64,000 nucleotides of DNA from Amycolatopsis sp. QT-25 (GTDB lineage Bacteria; Actinomycetota; Actinomycetes; Mycobacteriales; Pseudonocardiaceae): contig NZ_CP120210.1 in assembly GCF_029369745.1 (NCBI RefSeq), positions 5,456,001 to 5,520,000 of the forward strand, read 5' to 3'. Each line of letters opens with the position of its first letter. Position 1 is the stretch's first letter. Below, piece by piece: positions 19,301-27,715 of the stretch. Both the position numbers and the translations under genes were made by a program. Below the pieces are notes generated by a model. That model made no database searches. It saw nothing but the letters and a program-made list of their open reading frames with translations, and had not been told where the DNA came from.

Positions 19301-19392
19301 GTCGCGACGATCGCGGTGGCGACGATCAATCTTTTGAAAACCCCTCTTCGCCGTGCCGATGGCACGCCGGAGGGACCCCAGTATCCGTTCAA
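16333..19392 (-). CDS. Secreted ALF-repeat / AbfB / LGFP-repeat / ricin-lectin protein
   Basis: 1019 residues from TTG, chosen because GGGAGAGG lies 6 bp upstream; longer frames would cross a regulatory site. A signal peptide (RLIVATAIVATAASVAMPGT) comes first. ALF-type helical repeats follow at about 60-390 (VKEAARAALRGTADDQWRFL and several more). Next is an AbfB-like beta-trefoil at about 420-510 (FSFQSVSRPNHYLRWR). Four LGFP repeats lie at about 660-850, each of the GEIHRKFAAMG...GYP type. The C-terminal ricin-B lectin domain (875-1019) has QLWDV, QQWEF and HQRWTV repeats. This is a cell-surface or secreted carbohydrate-binding architecture. The gene is divergent from two other ALF-repeat genes. 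Confidence 0.85.
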   Translation of the reverse strand: MNGYWGPSGVPSARRRGVFKRLIVATAIVATAASVAMPGTAVAAPQSGPSAAAQSTDIDKGNAAAVLNIVAGPELLILSDRGFVAAMYYAADDIDKQHPLEPEHQKLKETAIAALAADGEATSTQWIKVGIHDAHREDQKLVTERRQQQAQERAAKALAASTLSIPADNTVLAKSIFDFIVHLDLNADGYKDMAVKEAARAALRGTADDQWRFLTVGLFVEHRKDADRVIQDDATKDEAAKAAERAKAAKANAVSHTLGSVPQTRLEYLINLKDRDFVVEIWKSVPRDTEVHGAAEDAVGSLDPADWTFFINQGAEEAHLRDIVNELNKRDQEYIRQITELRTRAASQLIRPALVAAADAALAAKRSDREKFLRSGQYENLVQTLRVDALSGIDVYLTHRNGDVVLEQWQPGNRPEVQWRIEPGLSNPECFSFQSVSRPNHYLRWRSGASSAVNAAVIPPQSKRVTAHVDPTDGSDVFKGDATWCVRGDASGVSIRPSRNSGRYLFVTGAIDDDYYAVATKWHAEAPQAAHPIDRRYAAEKPLRDKLGKPVGDFVPEGTANGVSLGHRVYDNGRLYLTAGNDGTNQRIAVQAVYKGPVLDKLLALGGPAGVGGAMTDQVPTKDGNGQVLRIVKPTMGGQNLHIVWSASTGAHMVFGLIGEIWAASGGETGPYGYPLADEATVSGTNVRHSRFATGTIYYVPGSAIRQVKGEIHRKFAAMGFEAGMGYPAADAGTFGPDGSPMQRFTAGSIYLTRNGTVAINGDIHRKFAEYGYETGSLGYPTGDIRSTSDGAGRVADFSTGSGSIYWHPSTGARMIYGNISLKYKAMGAERSYLGYPKADEAGLPLGKRSVFQNGRIDWSNENGGTIAYRVAAVPHNTVELRGAKSGRCIQTAGLIGEGALNDLAGMELWDCVAGVKQLWDVTHLGNNVYGLKNRHSGKCLDLRYGELRNGNPIVQYQCHYGTTQQWEFTTTADGSVALRSVHSAKIVEAADAQDPNATGVVQQVDSGQSHQRWTVYPR

Positions 19393-19488
19393 GACATCCT
19401 CTCCCTGAATAAAGCGCGCGAGGCCGGAATTCGGTCTCCAACGCGCGTGCGAACAGGAGATCAGGTCACGACGAAAAAGGACCGCGAC

Positions 19489-19504
19489 TGTGACGTGGAT
19501 CACG
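19489..19504. promoter_or_regulatory. Crp/GlxR-like site
   Basis: TGTGACGTGGATCACG matches the Crp-family consensus TGTGA-N6-TCACA in nine of ten positions. It lies between the divergent ALF-repeat genes, 97 bp from one start and 83 bp from the other, well placed to control both. Confidence 0.5.
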
Positions 19505-19586
19505 TCCTTTACGGGCGTTGTGTCCTTGTGCCATAGTCGTCTTCGGCGTGCATAGGCACGCAATTCTGGGGTCTGGGGTTCTGGGG

Positions 19587-20654
19587 ATGAGACTTCGTGC
19601 AATGATCGGCGCCCTCATGGCGTCGATCATCGGGATCGGCGCCAATGTCGCTACGGCGAATGGAGTAACAGAAACGGCCATCGGCTCTAGTGTGCCGGGT
19701 ATCGAGAATTCGATTTACTATCCAATCGTGCGGCAGAACGCCCTGTACCACTCGGAAGACCTGGTCAGGGTGGCCGCGTGGCAGGCACTGCGTTCGGACC
19801 AGGGTGAGCCGGCGCTGCGGGAGTTCGTCCGGACCGGCTTCCCGGCGGCCCGGAAGCGCGCCGAGGACTACCACGCGCGCAACAAGGAGTTCGCGCGCCG
19901 GGTCATGAACAACTACAGCGCGCGGTATTCGCCGAACGTGCACGCCGAGGCCACGGCCGCGTACAAGGGCACCTCGGCGCAGCAGGAGCAGTTCTTCCGA
20001 ACCGGTTTCGCCGCGGCGAAGGCGCTCGACGATGCCGCCCGCGAGGCCGATGAGCAGCACAAACAGCAAATTCTCGACGAGGATCGCGCCTTCGTGCGCT
20101 TGCTGGCGGAGTTCGATCCGGGCGAGCAGGTACGGCTGGCCGCGCAGTACGCGTTGCGCGCCGGGGGCACGGACAGTCACCTTCGATCCTTCTTCGCCTC
20201 CGAGTGGATGGCGGCGTCCGCGACGGACATCGAGATCTTCCGTATCCGCACCCAGGAGGCCGGGGTCCGCTTCTACGCCCTGATCCCCCAGCTCATCGCC
20301 GATGCCGAGGAAGCCGAGCGAGAGGCGCTCGCCGCCGAAGGCGCCGCGGCGGAGCAGGCTCGCGCCGTCGCCGCCCGGGCATGGGCCACCACCAGGGAAA
20401 AGGCCGACGAGGCCCGTGCGGTCTGGGAGCGCGAAGCACTGGCCTGCGCCGAGCAGGCCAGGTACTGGCGGACGGTGATCGAGCGGGCCAACGCGAGCGT
20501 CGACCCGGTGTGGGCGATGATCGCCGCGAAGGCGGACAAGAACCGGGGCAACTGGACCGCCGACGGTACCTTCGCGGATGGCCAGACCCAGTACTGGGCG
20601 AGTGTCGAAAGGCATGCGAAAGAACACCGGGATCAAATGTCTCCCGCAGGCTGA
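19587..20654 (+). CDS. Secreted ALF-repeat protein
   Basis: 355 residues. The ATG at 19587 precedes a signal peptide (MIGALMASIIGIGANVATAN). ALF repeats span about 45-220 (EDLVRVAAWQALRSDQGEPA, NVHAEATAAYKGTSAQQEQF, GEQVRLAAQYALRAGGTDSH). A charged coiled coil (about 235-310) and a short polar end follow. It has no recognisable toxin or enzyme domain, unlike the neighbouring large gene. It could be a structural partner or a truncated relative of that toxin. Frameshift traces were not seen. Confidence 0.75.
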   Translation: MRLRAMIGALMASIIGIGANVATANGVTETAIGSSVPGIENSIYYPIVRQNALYHSEDLVRVAAWQALRSDQGEPALREFVRTGFPAARKRAEDYHARNKEFARRVMNNYSARYSPNVHAEATAAYKGTSAQQEQFFRTGFAAAKALDDAAREADEQHKQQILDEDRAFVRLLAEFDPGEQVRLAAQYALRAGGTDSHLRSFFASEWMAASATDIEIFRIRTQEAGVRFYALIPQLIADAEEAEREALAAEGAAAEQARAVAARAWATTREKADEARAVWEREALACAEQARYWRTVIERANASVDPVWAMIAAKADKNRGNWTADGTFADGQTQYWASVERHAKEHRDQMSPAG

Positions 20655-20885
20655 AAACGAGCAACTCTTCACTGATCTCCGAAACTCGACTTTCGTTCAC
20701 GAAAAGACGTTTCGGCATGCATTGTCAACCGTGAATCAAGTTCTTTCCGACAAGCGGGACGAGGAAGCGCGCGCTGATCCTCGTTCCGCTTGTCGAGATG
20801 CCCGGAAAACATTTCCGGTATGCGGTTTCGTTGATTTCACGATCTTTTCGACTACTGGGTTTCGACTACTGGGGAGTGGTGTGCC

Positions 20886-23800
20886 ATGAAAAGGAAGACG
20901 CGACGCGTCAGACCAGGATCGCCTGTTTCGAGATGGTGCCGGGGCGCGGTCGTGCTGACCGTGTCCACGGCCTTGGTCATCTCGGGTGCGGGGTCGGAGA
21001 TCGCCTCGGCCGCGCCCGCGGTACCGGCGGTCGCGGCCACTGGACAGGTACCGGCTCAGCCACCGGCTTCGACCCCGCCGGCCGCTCCGGCGGCGGCGTC
21101 GAGCGATCCGGAAGAGGAAGCGCTGCTGCGGCAGCTGCGCCTGGATCTGCTCGCCGACATCGCGGCACTGGACGAGGACGAGGAAGTCCGGGTGGCTGCC
21201 CGGGAGGCCCGGCGGAAGGCCGAAACCGGTGACGACGCGGCCATCACGGTGTTCTTCGAACGGGGGCATCAGGAAGCCAAAGCGCGGGCGAAGCAACGCA
21301 AGGAAGAGGCGGACAACCGCAACCGCAAGGTGATCGAGTCGCTGGCGGGTACCGGCGGCCCGGCCTTCAACGCCGCCGTCGACCGCGCGCTGCGGGGCAA
21401 CGCCTACGATCGCGTGAACTTCCTGGCCTTCGGGCGGGACATCGCCGCGGAGCAGGACCGCCGGACCGGAGCGTACGAGAAGGAACTCCGGGACCGGCGG
21501 CGAGCGCATGTGCAGGTCGCCGCGGACCGGGGGACGCCGGAGGTCTCCGCCGCCGCCAAGGCGGCGCTGGCCCAAGGTGACGCCGCGATCGAGGAATACC
21601 TCAAGACCGGGTATCTCGCCGCGGCCAAACGCGACGCGGAGGCCAGGGAACGGCAGCTGGCCGAACTGGAGAAGCAGCGCAAGGAAGCCGAGGCGAACTC
21701 GGAACTGGCCCAACGGATCGCGCGGGTCATGCGGGCGCGTCAGCAGCTGCTCGCCGCGCACGCCGACGCGGTCCGGTCGCTGGAGCGGACCGCCAACGAC
21801 ATGACGCTGGCGGCGAACGCGTCACGGGAAGCGGCGCGAACGCTGGCCGCCGACCAGGCCGGGCACACCTATCATCCCGAGCTGTATCAGCGGGCGAAGG
21901 ACGAGGGCGCGCGCTTCGTCCGTGACGCGCGGACCGACGCGCAGCAGGCCCAGTCCGCGGCCGCGCTGGCGAGTGCTCAGGTGGACATCCTGGTGCAGAA
22001 CCAGATGCCGCACGGCACCCAGTGGGCGAAAGTCGTCCAGGGAATGGCCGCGGCGGCGAACGCCGCGAAACAGGCGGCCGAAACCGCGGCCCACGCGATC
22101 GACGCGATCTCCGCCGACGCCGCGGCGACCGACGCAGCGGAGAAGGCCGAGGCCCGGGCAGAGAACGCCCGGCGCTGGCGGGAAAACGCCCAGTCCCACG
22201 CCGCCGCGGCGGACCGCCTGGCTCAGGCGGCTCGTGAGCAGGCCGCGGCGGCCGCTCAGGCGGCGGCGCAGGCACAGCAGGCGAAGATCGACGCGGAAAC
22301 CGCGCTGCAGAACGCCAAAGCACATGCCGCGAAGGTCAAGCAGGCGCGCACGGACGCCGAACGCGAACGTGACGTGGCCGACGCCAAGCGGCAGGAAGCC
22401 GAGCAGTGGCGTGACCAGGCCGCGCGCAAGAGGCAGGAGGCCGAGGCGAAGCAGCAGGAAGCGGCTAGCGAGCGCGACAAGGCCAAACGCGAGGCGGGCA
22501 TCGCTCAGCAGAAGCGGCAGGAGGCGGAAGCACAGCAGCGGATCGCTTCCGAGAAGCGCGTCGCCGCCCAGGGACAGGAACAGGTCGCCGCCGACGCCGC
22601 CAAGGAGGCGCGGCGTCTGGAGCAGGTCGCCGCCGACATCGATCAGCACGCCGGCCTCGAGGAGGGCAAGGCCCACCAGGCACGGGAAGAGGCGGCGCGA
22701 GTACGGCAGTCGGCCGAAACGACGGCGAAGAAGGCCCAGGCGCTCGAACAGCTGGCCGCCCGGGCCGAAAGCTCGTCGGAGGTCCTTCAAGAGGACAAGC
22801 AGAAGGTGCGTGCCGCGGCGACTCAGGCACGGACCGAGGCGAACACGGCCAGGGACGCCGCACAGGCGGCCGACGGCCTCGCCACTCAGGCCGGGCAGGC
22901 CGCGACAACGGCGCGTGCGGCGGCGACGGACTCACAGGCCGCCGCGGGCAGGTCACGCGCTCACGCGGATCGAGCGCAGGCAGCGGCGTCCCAGGCACGT
23001 GCGGCGGCGCGGGAAGCCGAGGTCGCGGCGGAGAAGTCGCGGGCGGCCGCGGACGAGGCGCGGGCCGCGGCGGCACGGGCCGACGAGGCGGCGGCGCGCG
23101 CCGAGCGGGAAGCGGCCGCGGTGCACGCGGAGGCGCTGAAGGCGCGAGCGTCGGCGGAAGAGGCGACGGCGGCGGAATCGCGTGCCGCCGAGAACGCCCG
23201 TAACGCGGCGAACCTGGCTCAGCAGGCGGCGGTGGAATCGGAGCGAGCCCTCGGCTCCGCGCACCGGACCCAGGAAGAGGCCAACGCGGCCGCGGCGGAG
23301 GCCGCGACCGCCGCGACCCAGGCCGGGATCGCCACCCGCGCGGCCGTCGCCGCAGGACTGTCGGGTTCCGGGATCGCCGCGCCCGCCGACCAGGCGATCA
23401 CCCTGGTCAGCCCGTTCACCGGAGACGACATCGACGCCGACTTCGTGCTGATGGTGGCCAACCGGGCGAAGGACGTCGGTGACACCCAGGTGCGGGCCGC
23501 GCAGGCCGCCGCCACCGACGCGACCGCTCAGGCGAACCGCGCGGCCGAGGCGGCCAGGAACGCCGGGCTCGAGGTCAAGCCGGCGTTCGAAGCCGCGGCC
23601 GCGGCCGCCGGTTCGGCGGCCGACGCGGCACGCTCCGCCGCGACGGCCCAGCAGTCCGCGGCGGCGGCGGCCGTGTCCGCCGCCGCCGCCAGGAAGGCGT
23701 CGGCCGAGGCCGACGCCGTCGACGCCGACGCGCAGGCCGACGCCAAGGCCGCCCGTGCGGCGGCCGACCAGGCCGCCGCCGACGCCGCTTTGGCGGGCCG

Positions 23801-25256
23801 GGCGGCGGACAAGGCCGCGGCGGACGCGGCGGCGGCGCGAAAGGCCGCTGACGACGCCACGCGCGCGGCGAACGAAGCCGTCGCCGCGGCCGACCGGGCC
23901 CAGCAGCACGCGACCGCGGCCCAGCAGGCGGCGGCACAGGCCCAGCGGGACGCGGACGCGGCTCGCGAGTCCGCGAACCGGGCCGCGGAGCACGCCAGGG
24001 ACGCCGACTCGGCGGCGACCAACGCCGAGAAGTACGCGAAGAACGTCGAGGACAGAGCGGCGAACGCCGAAGCGGACGCCAAGGCGATCCAGGACCAGCT
24101 GGCCGAGATGCAGGAGCAACTCCGGCAGGAAGAAGAGGCGCGGGAACGCGCGGAGGCCGAACAGGCCATCACCGACGACAGCGAGGTCCCCGCGCTGACA
24201 CCGGAGGAAGAAGAGCTGCTGCGCGCGGAAAAAGGCCAAGCCGGTGTCGACGAGTACAACCGTGCCCGCGCGGACGCGAACAAGGACCTGATGGGCCTGA
24301 TCGTCGAGGAGGGCGGCCAGGTCATCCTCGACCTGATCGGCTACACCGACGCGAAACGGTGCTTCATGGAAGGCGACTTCATCTCCTGCGTCATGACCGT
24401 CATCAACGCGTTGCCGATCCTCAAGATCGCTTCGGTGCTGCGGAAGATCCCGGACGCGGTCAGTGCCACCGTGCGCATCGTGAAGGGCATCCGCACCTTC
24501 AAGGACGTCAAGATGGCCGGCCGCCGCATCGCCGACAACCTGCGTGACCTGATCAGGCAGCTCAAGGGATGCAAGAAGCCGGGCGTCGCGGCTTCGGCCG
24601 CCGCTCCGCCGGCGTGCGAGGTCGTCGACAGGGAGGCGCTGCACAAGAAACTGGAGGAGGAGCACAAGAAACAGCCCACGGTCAGTCCGCAACCGGGACA
24701 GAAGCTCGGCACCATCGCCCGGCAGCGGGAAGTCGAAGGCTGTTTCAAGAGCGTGATCCCGGCGAACATCTCCTTCAACTACCCCATGCAGGACTTCACC
24801 TGGCTCGGCAAACCGGCCAAGCGGGCGACCGGCGGCATCGTGTGCGTGAACAAGACGTCGACGCGACACGGGGATCCGGACGCTCCGGTGGGACACCCCG
24901 ACATCTCCCCGCCCAAACTGAACGGGACGCCGGTCCACAAGGGACACCTGGTCGCGGCCAGGCTGCACGGTTCCATGTCGGTGGAGAACATCGTCACCCA
25001 GTGGTCGACGGTCAACCTCTCCGACGTCAAGCGGGTCGAGAACGCGGTCGGGAACATGCTGGACCGGTATCCCAACCAGGACGTGTCGGTCATCTACGAG
25101 GTCCATGTGCAGTATCCGACCGCCACGGCCGCGATGCCGAGGTGGATCTTCATCGAGGCGATCGCGTCGAACGGTGCGAAGTGTTTCGCGAAGATCGAGA
25201 ACGTCCCCACCGGTAACCTCGTGAAGGAAACCTGTCCGTCGTTCCGAGCGGCCTGA
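20886..25256 (+). CDS. Polymorphic toxin: ALF repeats, long coiled coil, C-terminal nuclease
   Basis: 1456 residues. A signal peptide (residues 1-43, ending ASAAPA) is followed by a Pro/Ala linker and ALF repeats at about 75-260 (EEVRVAAREARRKAETGDDA). An exceptionally Ala/Gln/Lys-rich coiled coil covers about 265-1110. A hydrophobic pre-toxin region lies at about 1115-1200 (GGQVILDLIGYTDAKRCFME). The last 180 residues resemble DNA/RNA non-specific endonucleases (PF13930 type): HKGHLVAARLHGSMSVENIV with the probable catalytic His near 1354, then STVNLSDVKRVENAVGNML. The SUKH immunity gene starts 16 bp after the stop. Predicted role: exported antibacterial nuclease; the delivery route is unknown. 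Confidence 0.85.
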   Translation: MKRKTRRVRPGSPVSRWCRGAVVLTVSTALVISGAGSEIASAAPAVPAVAATGQVPAQPPASTPPAAPAAASSDPEEEALLRQLRLDLLADIAALDEDEEVRVAAREARRKAETGDDAAITVFFERGHQEAKARAKQRKEEADNRNRKVIESLAGTGGPAFNAAVDRALRGNAYDRVNFLAFGRDIAAEQDRRTGAYEKELRDRRRAHVQVAADRGTPEVSAAAKAALAQGDAAIEEYLKTGYLAAAKRDAEARERQLAELEKQRKEAEANSELAQRIARVMRARQQLLAAHADAVRSLERTANDMTLAANASREAARTLAADQAGHTYHPELYQRAKDEGARFVRDARTDAQQAQSAAALASAQVDILVQNQMPHGTQWAKVVQGMAAAANAAKQAAETAAHAIDAISADAAATDAAEKAEARAENARRWRENAQSHAAAADRLAQAAREQAAAAAQAAAQAQQAKIDAETALQNAKAHAAKVKQARTDAERERDVADAKRQEAEQWRDQAARKRQEAEAKQQEAASERDKAKREAGIAQQKRQEAEAQQRIASEKRVAAQGQEQVAADAAKEARRLEQVAADIDQHAGLEEGKAHQAREEAARVRQSAETTAKKAQALEQLAARAESSSEVLQEDKQKVRAAATQARTEANTARDAAQAADGLATQAGQAATTARAAATDSQAAAGRSRAHADRAQAAASQARAAAREAEVAAEKSRAAADEARAAAARADEAAARAEREAAAVHAEALKARASAEEATAAESRAAENARNAANLAQQAAVESERALGSAHRTQEEANAAAAEAATAATQAGIATRAAVAAGLSGSGIAAPADQAITLVSPFTGDDIDADFVLMVANRAKDVGDTQVRAAQAAATDATAQANRAAEAARNAGLEVKPAFEAAAAAAGSAADAARSAATAQQSAAAAAVSAAAARKASAEADAVDADAQADAKAARAAADQAAADAALAGRAADKAAADAAAARKAADDATRAANEAVAAADRAQQHATAAQQAAAQAQRDADAARESANRAAEHARDADSAATNAEKYAKNVEDRAANAEADAKAIQDQLAEMQEQLRQEEEARERAEAEQAITDDSEVPALTPEEEELLRAEKGQAGVDEYNRARADANKDLMGLIVEEGGQVILDLIGYTDAKRCFMEGDFISCVMTVINALPILKIASVLRKIPDAVSATVRIVKGIRTFKDVKMAGRRIADNLRDLIRQLKGCKKPGVAASAAAPPACEVVDREALHKKLEEEHKKQPTVSPQPGQKLGTIARQREVEGCFKSVIPANISFNYPMQDFTWLGKPAKRATGGIVCVNKTSTRHGDPDAPVGHPDISPPKLNGTPVHKGHLVAARLHGSMSVENIVTQWSTVNLSDVKRVENAVGNMLDRYPNQDVSVIYEVHVQYPTATAAMPRWIFIEAIASNGAKCFAKIENVPTGNLVKETCPSFRAA

Positions 25257-25271
25257 GCACCAGGAGAACAG

Positions 25272-25850
25272 ATGACAGACGTGCCGAAACGCTCGTACGT
25301 CGACGAGATCTGCGAGCTCGTCGACTGGCGAGCCGGGGACTTCCGGCCGGAGCTGGACTGGGCCACCGTCGAACGCGAACTGGGGACACCGCTTCCCGGC
25401 GACTACAAGGAGCTGCTCACCCGGTTTCCCTCCGGAGGATTCCGCGACGTCATCGCCTTCTCGAACCCGAGCGAGGGCCTCGAGGAGTGCGCGAACGTCA
25501 AGCGGGAGAACGCCGAGCTGCTGGAGATCTTCGGCGACGAGGATCTCGGCTATCTGGAGGGCGTCCCGTACCGGCTGTTCCCGGAACCGGGCGGGCTCTA
25601 TCCGTGGGGGATCAACGGCGCGGGGGGCACCTTCTGGTGGATCCGCGAGTCGCCCGACCCGGACGAATGGGGGGTCGCCTACAACAACCGGGACGCCTGG
25701 CACGAGGCTCATCCCGGGCCGATGACGAAGGTCGTCCGGGATCTGCTGGTGAGTACCGGAGAGGACAACCTCCTCGGCTGGGACATGTCCGGTAAGCCGG
25801 TGAACTTCAGCGGTCATTGGGGAGACCGCTACCTCTCCTATCCTCGCTGA
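25272..25850 (+). CDS. SMI1/KNR4 (SUKH) family immunity protein
   Basis: 192 residues, ATG with AGGAGA upstream. SUKH features: WATVERELGTPLPGDYKELL near the N-terminus, FPSGGF, then LYPWGINGAGGTFWWI, with conserved Trp residues and DEWGVAYNNRD. No signal peptide, as expected for a cytoplasmic antidote. It directly follows the nuclease toxin, the standard order in polymorphic toxin loci, and a hairpin follows. The cognate pairing is inferred from position and family. Confidence 0.88.
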   Translation: MTDVPKRSYVDEICELVDWRAGDFRPELDWATVERELGTPLPGDYKELLTRFPSGGFRDVIAFSNPSEGLEECANVKRENAELLEIFGDEDLGYLEGVPYRLFPEPGGLYPWGINGAGGTFWWIRESPDPDEWGVAYNNRDAWHEAHPGPMTKVVRDLLVSTGEDNLLGWDMSGKPVNFSGHWGDRYLSYPR

Positions 25851-25860
25851 GCTCGGTACC

Positions 25861-25896
25861 GGCGGTGTCTCGCGTGCTCGAACGCGGGACACCGCC
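25861..25896. terminator. Hairpin after toxin-immunity operon
   Basis: GGCGGTGTC at 25861-25869 pairs with GACACCGCC at 25888-25896, extended inward by CGCG pairing after a one-base bulge on each side. It lies 11 bp after the immunity gene stop. Confidence 0.65.
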
Positions 25897-25980
25897 GGCG
25901 GCGAGTCCGGGATTCCGCGAGTCACGCCCCCACTGTCGTACGCGTCAAACGATCGCGGTGGGGTCGGAGACGAACATGGT

Positions 25981-26715
25981 TCACATAGTGGCTTTCAGCA
26001 CGTCGATCTCGCAGCCTGGCGCGGCCGGGTCGAAGCCGTGCTCGACCAGCCAGCGGATCCCCAGCAGGCTCCGCAACGACCACCACGCGCGGATCACGTC
26101 GAGGTCGACGTCAGCGCCGTAGCCGGCGACGACGTCGTCGAGATGTTCCCTGTGGCCGAGCGTCAAGGTGGCGAGATCGAACAGGGCGTCGCCGCGGGCC
26201 GCCTCGGTCCAGTCGATCACGCCGGTGATCTCGTCGCCGTCGACGAATACGTGGCCGACCTGCAGGTCGCCGTGCGTGAACACCGGTGTCCACGGCCGGA
26301 GCGCGGCTTCGGCGACCTGCCGGTTCCGCGTGATGAGATCGGCGGGGAGGACGCCGTTGGTGAGGAGCCACTCGCATTCGGCGTCGAGTCGTGATGCGAA
26401 CTCGCCGGGGCTTCGGCCGCGTCGGGGTGGCAGCGGCGCGTCGTGCAGCATCCGCACGGCGGCACCCGCCGCGCTCCAGGCCGATGGCGACGCCGCCGAT
26501 GGCTCGCCGAGGCGGCCGAGCGCCTCACCCGGAAGTGCGGCGAGCGCGAGCACCGGCGGCTCGCGCCACAAGATCTCCGGAGTGGGGATCGGGGCCAGCG
26601 TCATCGCCTCGACCTCGATGTCGGTGCGCGCCTGGTCGGCGTCGATCTTGAGGAACACCTCACCGACGCGCAGAGTCGCGCATTCGTGATGGGCGACGAC
26701 GACTTCGACCTTCAT
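25981..26715 (-). CDS. Aminoglycoside phosphotransferase (APH)-family protein
   Basis: 244 residues from the ATG at 26715; ATG 26724 is also possible. The kinase-like core has FTHGDLQVGHVFVDGDEITG with the catalytic Asp and metal-binding region, and VIDWTEAARGDALFDLATLT. The N-terminal lobe is short. Such proteins phosphorylate antibiotics, choline-like compounds or other small molecules; the substrate cannot be read from sequence. It stands alone, convergent with the toxin operon. Confidence 0.85.
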   Translation of the reverse strand: MKVEVVVAHHECATLRVGEVFLKIDADQARTDIEVEAMTLAPIPTPEILWREPPVLALAALPGEALGRLGEPSAASPSAWSAAGAAVRMLHDAPLPPRRGRSPGEFASRLDAECEWLLTNGVLPADLITRNRQVAEAALRPWTPVFTHGDLQVGHVFVDGDEITGVIDWTEAARGDALFDLATLTLGHREHLDDVVAGYGADVDLDVIRAWWSLRSLLGIRWLVEHGFDPAAPGCEIDVLKATM

Positions 26716-26796
26716 GCCTGCCATTGTCGAAGAAGAAGCCACCCGCGTCGCCGGGTTTTTTCACACGAGTCCACCCCGGAGTTCCAGGGCGGCCCG

Positions 26797-27018
26797 CTAC
26801 GCCGCCTTCGCGCTACCCCGCACTCCGAAGGAAGGTGCCTGGTCGACCACCCGAAACCGGACCGCCGCGGGTGGCCCCTGGCGCCCTGGTGCCGGGCGGG
26901 GGCCGACCGGCACCGGATTCGACGGGCGCGGTCTGACGACGGGAACGGTCACTTCGACGCGTTCCATGATCAGGGCGAACACCATGATCACCATCGGGGT
27001 CACCAGCACCATCCACAT
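26797..27018 (-). CDS. Possible small membrane protein
   Basis: 73 residues. A strongly hydrophobic start (MWMVLVTPMVIMVFALIMER) is followed by VEVTVPVV and a Pro/Arg-rich tail. One transmembrane helix with a cytoplasmic basic tail is plausible. The ribosome site is weak and no family is recognised. The other frames in 26716-27334 look non-coding. Confidence 0.4.
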   Translation of the reverse strand: MWMVLVTPMVIMVFALIMERVEVTVPVVRPRPSNPVPVGPRPAPGRQGPPAAVRFRVVDQAPSFGVRGSAKAA

Positions 27019-27334
27019 GAAACCTGAGGTACCCGGCGGCTCCGGGTCTCAACCCCTTGATCGATTCTCCGGCCGGAGTCGCGTTCCGACCGGCATGGGC
27101 GGGCCTATTGAGCCGAAGGGCCGATGTGTCGTGCGCGGGGTCTCTCCCTTGGGGCGTGCGAAGGGTCACATGCCCTCCACACGGGGTGTCGTCGCCGTCG
27201 CCGAACACGACGGCATCGTGCCGGACGGCGAAACGCGGCGGCCGGAATTCGCGAGCACCTTCCCTTGAGAGGTGTGTGTTCCCGCCCGACCGGGTAATCG
27301 CCGCACGACCATGTGCCCAGCAGAAGGACGTCAG

Positions 27335-27547
27335 ATGAGCGACAACACACAGCCGAGCGACACCCCGAGCCCGGAGAAGCCCCGCGAAGACTGGGCGACC
27401 GGTGACGAGCCGATGACCGGACCCCAGCGCTCCTACCTGGGCACTCTCGCCCAGGAGGCGGGTGAGACGATTCCGGAGACCTTGACCAAAGCGGAAGCGT
27501 CGGAGCTGATCGACCGGCTCCAGAACCAGACCGGACGTGGGCGGTAA
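27335..27547 (+). CDS. DUF3072-family small protein
   Basis: 70 residues, ATG with AAGGA 7 bp upstream. The core MTGPQRSYLGTLAQEAGETI, then PETLTKAEASELIDRLQNQT, is the SAP-like helix-turn-helix pattern of DUF3072, a small soluble family of actinobacteria with no known function. It is not clearly in an operon. Confidence 0.8.
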   Translation: MSDNTQPSDTPSPEKPREDWATGDEPMTGPQRSYLGTLAQEAGETIPETLTKAEASELIDRLQNQTGRGR

Positions 27548-27715
27548 CGCGCCTCCCGTATCGGACGGCCGGACGGACAGGCCACGCGGAAGGTGTGGGC
27601 TTCGCGTCGCCGCCGCCGTCGACGACCGGGCCGAAACCCTCGCTCGACCGGACGGCGGCACGGCTCGCCGGTTGCTAAGTTCCATCGCGGCGGAGCGGGA
27701 TGCGAGGATGCGGGG

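Noticed and set aside
15868..19536. Very long open frame on the + strand opposite the ALF/LGFP/ricin gene
   Set aside because: It is the mirror of a GC3-biased gene, with no ribosome site, domain or signal. The minus-strand product has clear domains.
19393..19602. Longer N-terminus of the ALF/LGFP/ricin protein
   Set aside because: It would put ~70 basic, non-signal residues ahead of a clear signal peptide and cross a Crp-like site; the TTG at 19392 has a good ribosome site.
21700..24150. Direct-repeat array or CRISPR-like pattern in the coiled-coil region
   Set aside because: The repetition is amino-acid-level Ala/Gln/Lys heptads with varying DNA, without spacers.
22953..25925. Long minus-strand open frame opposite the toxin gene
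   Set aside because: Low-complexity Arg/Gly/Val-rich translation typical of antisense in high-GC DNA; the + strand has a signal peptide, nuclease motifs and a cotranscribed immunity gene.
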